A DNA stretch of 64,000 nucleotides from Clostridium sp. (GTDB lineage: Bacteria; Bacillota; Clostridia; Lachnospirales; Lachnospiraceae), in the NCBI GenBank assembly GCA_031275405.1, contig JAISOV010000006.1, positions 62,001 to 126,000 on the forward strand, read 5' to 3'. A program made the position numbers and the translations under genes. Below are positions 53,739 through 62,195 of the stretch, piece by piece. The notes below the pieces were generated by a model. That model ran no database searches. It was not told the DNA's origin and was given only the letters and a program-made list of their open reading frames with translations. Position 1 is the first letter of the stretch. The number at the start of each line of letters is the position of its first letter.

Positions 53739-53771
53739 TCTGGTAAGGATCCTAGGAGGGGTAAGGTGGAA

Positions 53772-53822
53772 AGCATTGCATTCTTTCCACCGGAGATTTG
53801 TGCTACGCACAAAGTCTCCAGA
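53772..53822 (+). promoter_or_regulatory. Two adjacent hairpins in the leuS leader
   Basis: GGTGGAAAG/CTTTCCACC with a 9-base loop, then GGAGA(T)TTTGTG-like arm paired with CACAAAGTCTCC. No T-box AGGGTGGNACCGCG motif is present, so leucyl-tRNA sensing by the usual mechanism is not supported. Confidence 0.5.
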
Positions 53823-53848
53823 CTTTGGAAAGGAGCATGGTTATCAAG

Positions 53849-56275
53849 ATGGCGGTACCGTACAATCATAAGGAAATAGAGCGGAAATGGCAGGCAGTCT
53901 GGGAAAAAGAGAGGGCCTTTGCCACGTCGGCGGATTATAGCAGACCGAAATATTATGCTTTGGTAGAATTCCCCTATCCGTCCGGACAGGGTCTGCATGT
54001 CGGCCATCCCCGTCCTTACACCGCGCTGGACATCGTGGCGAGGAAACGGCGGATGCAGGGATGGAACGTGCTGTATCCCATGGGCTGGGACGCTTTCGGA
54101 CTGCCTACGGAGAATTACGCGATCCAGAAACATATCCATCCCCGGATCGTGACCAAGGAGAATGTGAAACGTTTCCGCAGCCAGCTGCGCGCCTTGGGCT
54201 ACTCCTTTGACTGGGAGCGGGAGGTCAACACCACCGATCCGGGCTATTATCAGTGGACACAGTGGATCTTCCTGAAACTGTTCCGGGCGGGGCTTGCCTA
54301 TAAAAGCGAGATGCCGATCAACTGGTGTACTTCCTGTAAGGTCGGACTTGCTAACGAGGAAGTGGTGAACGGGGTCTGCGAGCGCTGCGGCTCGGAAGTG
54401 GTTCGGAAAGTGAAAAGCCAGTGGATGCTGAAAATTACAGCCTATGCGGAACGGCTGATCCAGGATCTGGATACGGTGGACTATGTGGAAAAAATCAAGA
54501 CCTCCCAGAAAAACTGGATCGGGAAATCCCAAGGGGCGGAGGTGGATTTTGCGCTGACGGGAAAGGAAGAGAAGCTCCGGGTCTATACCACCAGGCCGGA
54601 CACGCTGTTCGGAGCGACCTATATGGTGGTTGCCCCAGAACATCCGCTGATCGATCGGTACCGGGAGGAAATCCGCAACTGGGAGCAGGTGGAAGCCTAC
54701 CGAGAGATGGCGGCCCGCAAATCCGATTTTGAGCGGACGGAGCTGGCAAAGGACAAGACCGGCGTCATGCTTGAGGGGATCACGGCCGTCAACCCGGTGA
54801 ACGGGCGGGAGATCCCGGTGTGGATTTCCGATTATGTGCTGATGTCCTATGGAACGGGCGCGATCATGGCGGTTCCGGCCCACGATGAGAGGGACTGGGA
54901 GTTCGCCAGGAGGTTCCATATGCCGATCATCGAAGTGGTATCCCCAGCTTCTGCGGACGCAGGATCCTCTGTGGAAGAAGCCGTCTATACGGACACAGCC
55001 ACGGGGATCCTGGTCAACTCCGGTTTCCTCAACGGCCTGTCCGTGGCGGCTGCGCAGGAAAGAATCATTTCCTATTTAGAAGAAAAAGGACTCGGGACGC
55101 GGAAAGTCAACTTCAAGCTGCGCGACTGGGTGTTCTCCCGTCAGCGTTACTGGGGAGAGCCGATCCCCGTCGTGAAATGTGAAGCCTGCGGCTATGTTCC
55201 TTTAGAAGAAAAAGACCTTCCTCTGGAGCTGCCGGAGGTGGAAAGCTATCTGCCCACTGATACCGGGGAGTCGCCGCTGGCGGCCATGGAGGGCTGGGTC
55301 AATACCCTCTGTCCTTGCTGCGGCGGGCCGGCCAAACGGGAAACCGACACCATGCCCCAATGGGCCGGCTCCTCCTGGTATTTCCTGCGGTATACCGACC
55401 CGCGCAACGAAACGACGCTGGCAGGCAGGGAAGCGCTGGAATACTGGCTGCCGGTGGACTGGTATAACGGCGGCATGGAACATACGACCCTGCATCTGCT
55501 GTATTCCCGTTTCTGGCATAAGTTCCTATATGATCAAGGGGTGGTCAATACTTCGGAGCCGTACCGCAAGCGCACCAGCCACGGGATGATCCTAGGGGCG
55601 GACGGGCAGAAGATGTCCAAGTCCAGGGGGAACGTGGTCAATCCCGACGACATGATACGGGATTACGGCGCGGATACGCTGCGGACTTATGAAATGTTCA
55701 TCGGCGCTTTTGAACTGAGCGCTTCCTGGTCCGAGGACGGGATGAAAGGCTGCCGCCGTTTCCTGGAAAGAGTGTGGAAGCTCCGGGATCTCCTGAAAGA
55801 AGACGACGGGATCAGCCCGGACATGGAAACGAAGATACATCAGACGATTCAGAAGGCCAGCCATGATTTTGAAAGTCTGAAATTCAATACGGCGATCGCG
55901 GCGATGATGGCTCTGATCAATGAGTTTTACAGGAACAACGCGGTGACACGAGGGGAGTACCGGATCCTCCTCACCCTGCTGAACCCGGTGGCCCCGCACA
56001 TCACTGAAGAACTCTGGCAGTCGGTCGGCTTTCCGGGCCGTATCTACCAAGCGGCCTGGCCGCAATATGACGAAGCGAAGACCTTGGAAGCCACGGTGAA
56101 GATCGCCCTGCAGATCAACGGCAAGATCCGGGCGGTTCTGGACATCGCCAAGGAGGAGGCAAAGGAAGCCGTCCTTGCGAAAGCAAAGGAAGCCTTGGGC
56201 GGGAAGCTTGCCGGAACGGTGGTGAAGGAGATCTATGTGCCGGGCAGGCTCGTGAATTTTGTGGTCAGGGCCTGA
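53849..56275 (+). CDS. leuS: Leucyl-tRNA synthetase
   Basis: 808 residues of bacterial LeuRS. HIGH-type motif [11 protein letters not shown], editing (CP1) domain with [14 protein letters not shown] and [15 protein letters not shown], zinc-like CEACGY and CPCCGG pairs, and KMSKS in [10 protein letters not shown]. Charges tRNA-Leu in the cytosol. The start is uncertain: AGGAG at 53831-53835 is 1 base before ATG 53837 and 13 before ATG 53849; the latter matches the family start [14 protein letters not shown]. Confidence 0.96.
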   Translation: MAVPYNHKEIERKWQAVWEKERAFATSADYSRPKYYALVEFPYPSGQGLHVGHPRPYTALDIVARKRRMQGWNVLYPMGWDAFGLPTENYAIQKHIHPRIVTKENVKRFRSQLRALGYSFDWEREVNTTDPGYYQWTQWIFLKLFRAGLAYKSEMPINWCTSCKVGLANEEVVNGVCERCGSEVVRKVKSQWMLKITAYAERLIQDLDTVDYVEKIKTSQKNWIGKSQGAEVDFALTGKEEKLRVYTTRPDTLFGATYMVVAPEHPLIDRYREEIRNWEQVEAYREMAARKSDFERTELAKDKTGVMLEGITAVNPVNGREIPVWISDYVLMSYGTGAIMAVPAHDERDWEFARRFHMPIIEVVSPASADAGSSVEEAVYTDTATGILVNSGFLNGLSVAAAQERIISYLEEKGLGTRKVNFKLRDWVFSRQRYWGEPIPVVKCEACGYVPLEEKDLPLELPEVESYLPTDTGESPLAAMEGWVNTLCPCCGGPAKRETDTMPQWAGSSWYFLRYTDPRNETTLAGREALEYWLPVDWYNGGMEHTTLHLLYSRFWHKFLYDQGVVNTSEPYRKRTSHGMILGADGQKMSKSRGNVVNPDDMIRDYGADTLRTYEMFIGAFELSASWSEDGMKGCRRFLERVWKLRDLLKEDDGISPDMETKIHQTIQKASHDFESLKFNTAIAAMMALINEFYRNNAVTRGEYRILLTLLNPVAPHITEELWQSVGFPGRIYQAAWPQYDEAKTLEATVKIALQINGKIRAVLDIAKEEAKEAVLAKAKEALGGKLAGTVVKEIYVPGRLVNFVVRA

Positions 56276-56434
56276 GAACAGGGAAAAGCCATACCTCCCG
56301 TTCCGCTTCAGCCCCATCTGCCTTTGCCGGATGTGGTCGGTCGTCCTAGCTGAGCGGCGGCAATTTCCAAGCGGAAACTTCCCTGAGAAGTTTCCGCTTC
56401 TGCTGTTTCCCCTTCGGAACGGCTTGGCTCCCTT

Positions 56435-56722
56435 TTATTTCAGGCCCGCCATATTCTTCTCCAAGATCTGGTTGATTTTATCCAGTTCCTCTTTCGTGCT
56501 GTATTTCTTGATCGCGGTGACGGCGGCCTTCATTTCCTGCGAGGTAAAAGTGAGGTTTTCCTGCTTTATTTTCTTCATCATGGGAACAAGATAAGCCATC
56601 AGTTCTTTCTGGCCTTTTCCCTGGCTTTCCATGAAAAATTTCTCCAGAAAATCCAGTTTCCTAGGATCGACATCCTTGACCAGCTCATCCTCCATCCATG
56701 CCGGGCGGTTTCGTTTGCTCAT
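56435..56722 (-). CDS. Small hypothetical protein, Lys-rich helical
   Basis: 95 residues: N-terminal RNRPAWMEDELVKDVDPRKLDFLEKFF, then amphipathic helices (MAYLVPMMKKIKQENLTFT, KYSTKEELDKINQILEKN). It starts at ATG 56722, 13 bases after a GGAGG and overlapping the end of the upstream gene by 38 bases, so both form one operon. No family recognised; cytosolic. Confidence 0.7.
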   Translation of the reverse strand: MSKRNRPAWMEDELVKDVDPRKLDFLEKFFMESQGKGQKELMAYLVPMMKKIKQENLTFTSQEMKAAVTAIKKYSTKEELDKINQILEKNMAGLK

Positions 56723-57227
56723 CTTTGTCTGGTTCACCTCCTGTGTTCTGCAATGTCTGGAACATCTGGAACATCTGTGCCATCTGGGAAGGGTCGAAGC
56801 CTGCCATGCCGGACATCCCTCCCAGCCCGGACAGGAAATCGGGCTCCCCGGAGCCTTCTCCTTCCGGGAAGAGTTCTTTCACCATCTGCATCATCTCCAT
56901 CATCTCCTTGTAGCGGGCAATGCTCTGGAACATATTTCTCATTCCTTCCAGTTTTCCTCTGTCATGAGAAGAAGAATAAGGAAGGATTTCATCGCAGAGT
57001 TTCGGAAGATCCAGAGCGGATTCCCGGGGGAGCGGATCTAAGGAAACGGAAGGATGGTTCTGGAAAAAATGGATCGTGTACTGCAATTCCAGATATTTTA
57101 TATAAATGGCAAGATTTTTCTGCATGGAACGGTCAAAATAAGGCATCAGGATTTTCAGCATCTGAATCTGATGGTTGGTGAAAAGGGTATCAAATGCGAT
57201 TACCTTATCCTGTCCGCTGTCATTCAT
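56685..57227 (-). CDS. Hypothetical protein with Met/Gln-rich C-terminus
   Basis: 180 residues: a helical N-terminal half (FTNHQIQMLKILMPYFDRSMQKNLAIYIKY, abridged QIQMLKILMPYF) and a C-terminal half rich in Met, Gly and Gln (GGMSGMAGFDPSQMAQMFQMFQ). No membrane segment. AAAGGAGAACGCC precedes ATG 57227. It heads a two-gene operon with the Lys-rich protein. Function unknown. Confidence 0.75.
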   Translation of the reverse strand: MNDSGQDKVIAFDTLFTNHQIQMLKILMPYFDRSMQKNLAIYIKYLELQYTIHFFQNHPSVSLDPLPRESALDLPKLCDEILPYSSSHDRGKLEGMRNMFQSIARYKEMMEMMQMVKELFPEGEGSGEPDFLSGLGGMSGMAGFDPSQMAQMFQMFQTLQNTGGEPDKDEQTKPPGMDGG

Positions 57228-57736
57228 GGCGTTCTCCTTTCATAAGTATCTCTATCTATCCTATGTAAAATAGAAAGAAAGCATTCCAGTATAGGCGCAG
57301 GCCGTCCTCCGTGTCCTGTTGTGTCGCAAAAGATCTGAGCGAGCGAACTTCCCAATGTTTCCAATTCACCATAGGACTGCCGTTCCTGTGTCTCGCCCAG
57401 AAAAATAGGCTCCTGACCGGAACCTGTTTGTTCCTGTAAGAGAAAATTGCTCTGGAATTTCCTCTTACAGGAAACCCCTCCGGGGCTGTGCATACGCGCC
57501 TGAACGGAAGAAGGTTTTCAGGTGCCCAAAACCGTGCGAGACCGTAAAACGCTTAAACGGAGTACTTTTCGCAGCGCCCTGCGTACTGCGCTGGAGTTCA
57601 CGCGTTGTTACGTATCCCATGCCGGCATCATGGCGTTGCCATGCCGATGCCATGCTGATACCATGGCAGCACTATGCCGGTACCATGGCAACACCATGCC
57701 GATGCTATGCCGATACTATGCCGATACTATGCCGAA
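57228..57736. other. 509-bp intergenic region with hairpin and degenerate 11-12-bp repeats
   Basis: A 12-bp inverted repeat TTCCTGTAAGAG/CTCTTACAGGAA spans about 57430-57472. From 57619 to 57735 a degenerate ATGCCGATACT-like unit of 11-12 bases repeats about ten times, lying just 3' of the Cys/Gly-rich gene. Plus-strand frames such as CHADAMLIPWQHYAG are translations of this repeat and not supported as a gene. Confidence 0.7.
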
Positions 57737-58009
57737 TTAGCACCCGCACCCGCTGTTGCAGCCATTGTTGCCGCCGCATACGCAGGACAGGAGCAGGATG
57801 CAGATCAGCAGTTCGCAGCCGCAGCCGCCGTCTCCGCCGCCGCCGAAGCCGCCGAGCAGACCACCGTTGTTGCAGCCGTTGCCGCAGCTGTTTCCACCGC
57901 AGCCGCCGCCACACATGCTCAATAACAGGATAATCCAGATCCAGCTTCCGAACCCACTGTTGCCGCAGCTATTGTTGCAGCCACAATTGGTAGCAGTCAA
58001 ATCACTCAT
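57737..58009 (-). CDS. Cys/Gly-rich small membrane protein
   Basis: 90 residues with 19 Cys and many Gly/Asn. Two hydrophobic segments (SWIWIILLLSM at about 22-32 and ELLICILLLSCV at about 66-77) are separated by GGGCGGNSCGNGC and GGFGGGGDGGCGC. A clear GGAGGCAAAAAA site precedes ATG 58009, so it is likely a real gene. It recalls small spore or YjcZ-type membrane peptides, but no family is certain; metal binding or cross-linking by the Cys clusters is possible. Confidence 0.7.
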   Translation of the reverse strand: MSDLTATNCGCNNSCGNSGFGSWIWIILLLSMCGGGCGGNSCGNGCNNGGLLGGFGGGGDGGCGCELLICILLLSCVCGGNNGCNSGCGC

Positions 58010-58388
58010 TTTTTTGCCTCCAAGTTTTATTTATGGTCTATTTTATGCAGGAGTGCCTGTCAATGTTTCCACTTGTTTCATCTTTCTGATGCTTCCTTCC
58101 GGCTGATCATCTTTAGAAATTATTAAGATGATTTTTTACGCCAAGTAAGATATAATAAAGACGAATGGCGGCGGCTTCCATCTACTGATCCATCTCCGCG
58201 GGACTATGATAGGAGCCGAATGGCCATGCTCTTGCCATGATTGCTCCGCAATCATGGTATCGCGTAGGCAATGAGCCAAGTGTGCGCAGTACACTTGGCG
58301 CTGCGAAGCAGCCAAAACGGTTGCGGGACGAGTAGCTTGAATCATGGTATGATCGGCGGAAGCCGGAAGTAGGAAAGGCGGTCTGTTT
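58010..58388. other. 379-bp intergenic region with palindromes
   Basis: Two perfect hairpins: CCATGATTGC/GCAATCATGG (about 58231-58259) and GCCAAGTGT/ACACTTGGC (about 58272-58296). A TATAAT at 58151-58156 without a good -35 may be the promoter of the downstream lipoprotein gene. No gene seen. Confidence 0.5.
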
Positions 58389-60680
58389 ATGGAAAGCAAG
58401 CGGTTGCCGGAGGCAGCGAGGAAAAGGAACGGCGGCATGGCGGGGATCCTGCTTCTGCCGGCTTTGGCGGCGGTCTGGCTGTCCGGCTGCGGGAAAGGGG
58501 CGCGGGACCCGTCGGCGGGAACGGAGCAGGGCGGTCAGAACGGGGAAGCGGGCTATGTGTATGTGTCCGAGTATCTGTCGGTGGAGACGGAAGGCGGGTA
58601 TCCTGACATTTTATGCATCAAGGGAAACGAGATCTATTACGCCCTGCACACCTGGGAGGAAAAAACAGAGCGTTCCGCCACGGAACTCCTGCGCCAGGAA
58701 ATCGGAAACGACACAAAAGCGGAAAAATTATCTCTTCCACTGGCGCAGGGGGAATCGCTGATGCAGTTTCTCGTAGATGAGGAAGGGAACTACATCCTGC
58801 TTCTGTCGAAATATTCCCGCCAGGAGACAGAGGAAGCGGGCGCTATGTATGCCAGCTTTTTCCTGTGTAAATATGACCGGGAGGGAACGGAGCTTTTCCG
58901 GCAGGATCTGACGGCCGCGATGGAAAACGGGCAGCGGCAGTACATACAGAGCCTGGGCTGTGACGCGCAGGGGCGTTTTTATCTGCTTTCGGAACAGACC
59001 GTCCTTCTGCTTCAGGCGGATGGCAGTTATTACGGACAGGCAGACACAGGCGGCTATACGATAGTCATGGAGACCGGGAAGGACGGGAACCTGTACCTCA
59101 CCCGGTACGGTATGCAGGGTGAGCTGGAAATCGTACAGATAGACTTTGCGGCAAAAGCGGTCGCCTCCGTCTATACAGGCTTACGGGCGAACGGCGGCAG
59201 CGACGGTCTCTTTATCAAAGGCGCGGAAACGGATTTTCTCCTTGCCGATTCCAGCAGGCTGTATACCTATGATCTGGCTTCGCAGAGCAGCGAGACGGTC
59301 TTTGACTGGCTGGACTGCGACATCAACGGAGACTATGTGAGTAAAGTCGGGGTTTCCGAGGACGGCAGGATCCTGGCGGCGGTCAGCGACTGGGAAACGG
59401 GGGAGACAAGTCTGGTACGGATAACGAAGACTTCCGCCGGCGAAGCGGCGCAGAAGGAAATCATCACGCTGGCCGCCAGATACGAATATCAGAAGCTCCG
59501 GTCGTCCGCCGTGAAATTCAACCGTTCCAATGACCGGTACCGGGTAAAGATCGAAACTTATGACGGCAAGACGGACGAGGACATTGCCCTGCTCTTAAAC
59601 GGCGCGGCGGCGGCAGGGAACGCCCCGGATCTGATAGATCTTTCCATCGGGATCCAGGTGGATTCCTATGTAAAAAAAGGACTGTTGGAGGATCTTACGC
59701 CGTTTCTGGAAGCAAGCGACCGGATCGGCCGGGAAGATCTGGTGGAGTCCGTCCTGAACGCTTTCACTTATGACGGACGCCTGATCGGCATTCCCGAAAG
59801 CTTTTCCCTGAATGTGCTGGCAGGAAAAACTTCCATGGTCGGAGAGGAGGCGGGATGGACGGTCGATGAGATGGTGGCGCTCAGCCGTCAGTATCCCGAG
59901 GCCAGTCTGCTGGACCATGTCTCCCGTTACAGCATACTGCGGGTTTGTTATCAGCAGGAAAATTTCATTGACATGGAAACCGGGAAATGCCGTTTTGATT
60001 CCGAAGAGTTCAAAAACCTTTTAGAATATTGTAAAATATTCCCAGAAGAGGCATTGTATGATGAGTCGGATGAAAGATCCACTCCGATCAAGCTCCAGGA
60101 AGGAGATGTACTCTTAGTTGACGCGTATATTAACAACGTGGAGGCTTTCCAGATGTATCGCGCGATGTTCGGGGAACCGGCTACCTATATCGGTTATCCG
60201 ACTGCCGACGGAAGAGCGGGTATCCGTCTGGAATACAGTGACGGAGGTGCTTATGCCATCTCGTCCGGCTCCGGGCAGAAAGAAGGAGCTTGGGCTTTCC
60301 TGGAGTTCCTGCTGACACAGGACGGCGAACAGCGTTATCAGTCGTTTCCGATCAGGAAAGATCTTCTGGAGGATATGCTGACACAGGCGATGACGCCGGA
60401 AATGACAGTGGATGAAAACGGGGAGCCGAAAGAAGACCCTAAGACGACCTGGGGCTGGGGAAACGACTGGCAGGTGGAGATTTACGCGGCTGCACAGGAG
60501 GATGTGGCGCGGCTGAGGGAGCTGATCGAACTGGCAGGATCCGGCTCAAACACTGACAGTAAGATCGTGGAGATGATCTGGGAAGAAGCGGGGCCGTTCT
60601 TCGATGGACAGAAGAGCGTGGATGAGGTTGCGGACGTGATCCAGAGCCGCGTGCGGCTCTATGTGAGCGAGAACAGCTGA
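58389..60680 (+). CDS. Large ABC solute-binding lipoprotein with N-terminal propeller-like region
   Basis: 763 residues. Lipobox VWLSGCGK (Cys about residue 35). Residues ~50-345 look like repeated beta blades (e.g. DEEGNYILLLSKYS, DAQGRFYLLSEQT, GKDGNLYLTRYG, SEDGRILAAVSDWE). The rest (from EIITLAARYEYQKLRSSAVKFNRSN) is a family-1 extracellular sugar-type binding fold with GAAAAGNAPDLIDL and GSGQKEGAWAFLEFLL. Probably captures an oligosaccharide for an importer. It is followed, after a repeat region, by a MalG-like permease. Confidence 0.85.
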   Translation: MESKRLPEAARKRNGGMAGILLLPALAAVWLSGCGKGARDPSAGTEQGGQNGEAGYVYVSEYLSVETEGGYPDILCIKGNEIYYALHTWEEKTERSATELLRQEIGNDTKAEKLSLPLAQGESLMQFLVDEEGNYILLLSKYSRQETEEAGAMYASFFLCKYDREGTELFRQDLTAAMENGQRQYIQSLGCDAQGRFYLLSEQTVLLLQADGSYYGQADTGGYTIVMETGKDGNLYLTRYGMQGELEIVQIDFAAKAVASVYTGLRANGGSDGLFIKGAETDFLLADSSRLYTYDLASQSSETVFDWLDCDINGDYVSKVGVSEDGRILAAVSDWETGETSLVRITKTSAGEAAQKEIITLAARYEYQKLRSSAVKFNRSNDRYRVKIETYDGKTDEDIALLLNGAAAAGNAPDLIDLSIGIQVDSYVKKGLLEDLTPFLEASDRIGREDLVESVLNAFTYDGRLIGIPESFSLNVLAGKTSMVGEEAGWTVDEMVALSRQYPEASLLDHVSRYSILRVCYQQENFIDMETGKCRFDSEEFKNLLEYCKIFPEEALYDESDERSTPIKLQEGDVLLVDAYINNVEAFQMYRAMFGEPATYIGYPTADGRAGIRLEYSDGGAYAISSGSGQKEGAWAFLEFLLTQDGEQRYQSFPIRKDLLEDMLTQAMTPEMTVDENGEPKEDPKTTWGWGNDWQVEIYAAAQEDVARLRELIELAGSGSNTDSKIVEMIWEEAGPFFDGQKSVDEVADVIQSRVRLYVSENS

Positions 60681-60704
60681 AAAGCCGTCGGCCTGACCCT
60701 TGCC

Positions 60705-60850
60705 GAATGAATTCAGCTGTCCTTGCTGAATTTGGTCGGCTGTCCTTGCTGAATTTGGTCGGCTGTCCCTGCTGAATTTGGCCAGCTGTCCTTGCTGAAT
60801 TTGGTCGGCTGTCCTTGCTGAATTTGGCTGTCCCTGCCGAATTTGGCCAG
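60705..60850. repeat. Tandem 23-bp hairpin repeat, about six units
   Basis: Unit GGTCGGCTGTCCTTGCTGAA plus TTT, six copies with few changes, the last one 4 bases short. Across neighbouring units AATTCAGC-TGTCCTT-GCTGAATT can form an 8-bp hairpin. Largest array of the family that also occurs at 674, 43648, 47109 and 48401. Confidence 0.9.
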
Positions 60851-60912
60851 TGGGTCTGCTGAGCGGCGACCAAAAAGGCTGTCCGTCTGCGGTTTGTTTC
60901 AAAAATATGAGC

Positions 60913-60940
60913 TTGATTTTTTTCTCATATTCTATATAAT
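60913..60940 (+). promoter_or_regulatory. SigA-type promoter upstream of the MalG-like gene
   Basis: TTGATT at 60913-60918 and TATAAT at 60935-60940, 16-base spacer; start near 60947, leader with a 12-bp hairpin. Confidence 0.75.
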
Positions 60941-61125
60941 GAAGAAATGGAAGCAAAAAGAAACAGGAAGATCTATCTCGACACCTTAGAGATCTTCTCT
61001 AAAAAATTAAGAAGAGAAGATCTCCTTCAAGGAACGGCTGAATGCTCTGCCATTTACAAGAGAGGACAGGCTGGTGGCGATGATCGAACACCAGTTCCCA
61101 TACTGGCTTGGGAAGGATAGAAGGG

Positions 61126-62148
61126 ATGAAGAAACAACAGGGGGCTTTCCGAAAGAGAGCGGACGGACGCGGCGCAGGATCCCAAAGGGGCGCCGCTGCC
61201 GGGCATTCCTTTCGGACGCCGCATTCCGCAGTACAAAAGCGCAGAAATGCAGTGCGCAAACGCAAAAGAGCATGGTCCAAAATCAAGATTGCGATTGCCA
61301 CCTGCGTTGCGGCGTTCTTTGCTTTCCTGTTTCTGACGCCCATTGTGCTGACCGTCACCAATTCTTTTATGTCCTCTTCGGAGATCTCCGCCAACTACGG
61401 TTCGGTGTTTGCCACAACGGCCACGGGTGGCAAGGTGTATATTTCGGAAAAGGTGAATCTGAAATTCATACCGGATCTGGTATCTTTTAGCCAGTATATG
61501 ACCGTGCTGTTCAAAAGTCCGGAATATCTGCTGAAATTCTGGAATTCCGTGATCCTCGTCGGCCCGATCGTCGTTTTCCAGCTGCTGGTAGCTTCCCTGG
61601 CTTCCTATGGCTTCGCCAGGTACCGGAGCAGGGCAAGGGAGATGATTTTCTTTCTTTATATTATACTGATGTTAATGCCTTACCAAGTCACGCTGGTACC
61701 GAACTACCTGGTCGCGAACCGGCTCGGGATCCTGGACACCGACTGGGCGATCTGGCTGCCGGGGATCTTTTCCCCGTTCGCGGTCTTTCTCATCACGAAA
61801 TTTATCCGCCGGATCCCTGCGGAGGTGATCGAAGCAGCGCAGATCGACGGCGCGGGGGAATGGCAGATCTACCGGAGGATCTGTATGCCGCTGTGCAAGG
61901 GCGTGATCTGCTCCGCGGCGATTCTGGTCTTCATCGATTATTGGAACATGGTGGAACAACCGCTGATCCTGCTGTCGGATCCGGAAACACATCCTCTGTC
62001 GGTGTTCCTGAGCAAGATCAATTCCGGCGAAATCGGGCTTGCTTTTGCCGTCGCCACCGTCTATATGGTACCTAGCCTTCTCGTGTTCCTCTACGGAGAG
62101 GATTATCTGGTGGAGGGGATCACCTACCAGGGCGGGATCAAAGGCTAA
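61126..62148 (+). CDS. Carbohydrate ABC permease (MalG-like)
   Basis: 340 residues: a long basic cytoplasmic N-terminus (~50 residues) and six membrane segments with the BPD_transp_1 pattern, FWNSVILVGPIVVFQLL, SLASYGFARY and the EAA loop EVIEAAQIDGAGEWQIYRRI. Partner MalF-like permease and ATPase are not in the window; the ATPase is often shared (MsmX type). ATG 61126 has GGAAGG 9 bases upstream. Probably works with the large binding lipoprotein upstream. Confidence 0.9.
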   Translation: MKKQQGAFRKRADGRGAGSQRGAAAGHSFRTPHSAVQKRRNAVRKRKRAWSKIKIAIATCVAAFFAFLFLTPIVLTVTNSFMSSSEISANYGSVFATTATGGKVYISEKVNLKFIPDLVSFSQYMTVLFKSPEYLLKFWNSVILVGPIVVFQLLVASLASYGFARYRSRAREMIFFLYIILMLMPYQVTLVPNYLVANRLGILDTDWAIWLPGIFSPFAVFLITKFIRRIPAEVIEAAQIDGAGEWQIYRRICMPLCKGVICSAAILVFIDYWNMVEQPLILLSDPETHPLSVFLSKINSGEIGLAFAVATVYMVPSLLVFLYGEDYLVEGITYQGGIKG

Positions 62149-62195
62149 AGAGCGGGACTGTCGGAAGTCTGTCAGAAAGGGCATGGTCATAAGCT

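Larger units (their letters stand above)
60681..61125. other. 445-bp intergenic region: 23-bp repeats, promoter, attenuator-like hairpin
   Basis: Repeats at 60705-60850, promoter at 60913-60940 and a 12-bp hairpin GAGATCTTCTCT/AGAGAAGATCTC (60989-61024). An open frame from ATG 60947 to about 61120 (57 codons, MEAKRNRKIYLDTLEIFSKK start) overlaps the hairpin but has no ribosome site; it could be a leader peptide. Confidence 0.6.

Noticed and set aside
53739-53848. T-box riboswitch before leuS
   Set aside because: The leader is about 100 bases and lacks the conserved T-box sequence and Stem I; only two plain hairpins are seen.
57522-57933. Plus-strand frames rich in His/Cys/Met and Arg
   Set aside because: They arise from the ATGCCGATACT repeat and from the complement of the Cys/Gly-rich gene.
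60705-60850. CRISPR array
   Set aside because: Units are directly adjacent with no unique spacers, and no cas genes are present. The same holds for the 94-bp repeats.
60439-60956. Minus-strand frames with NSARTA/KFSKDSRP repeats
   Set aside because: Translation of the 23-bp repeat array in two frames; the period is not a multiple of three.
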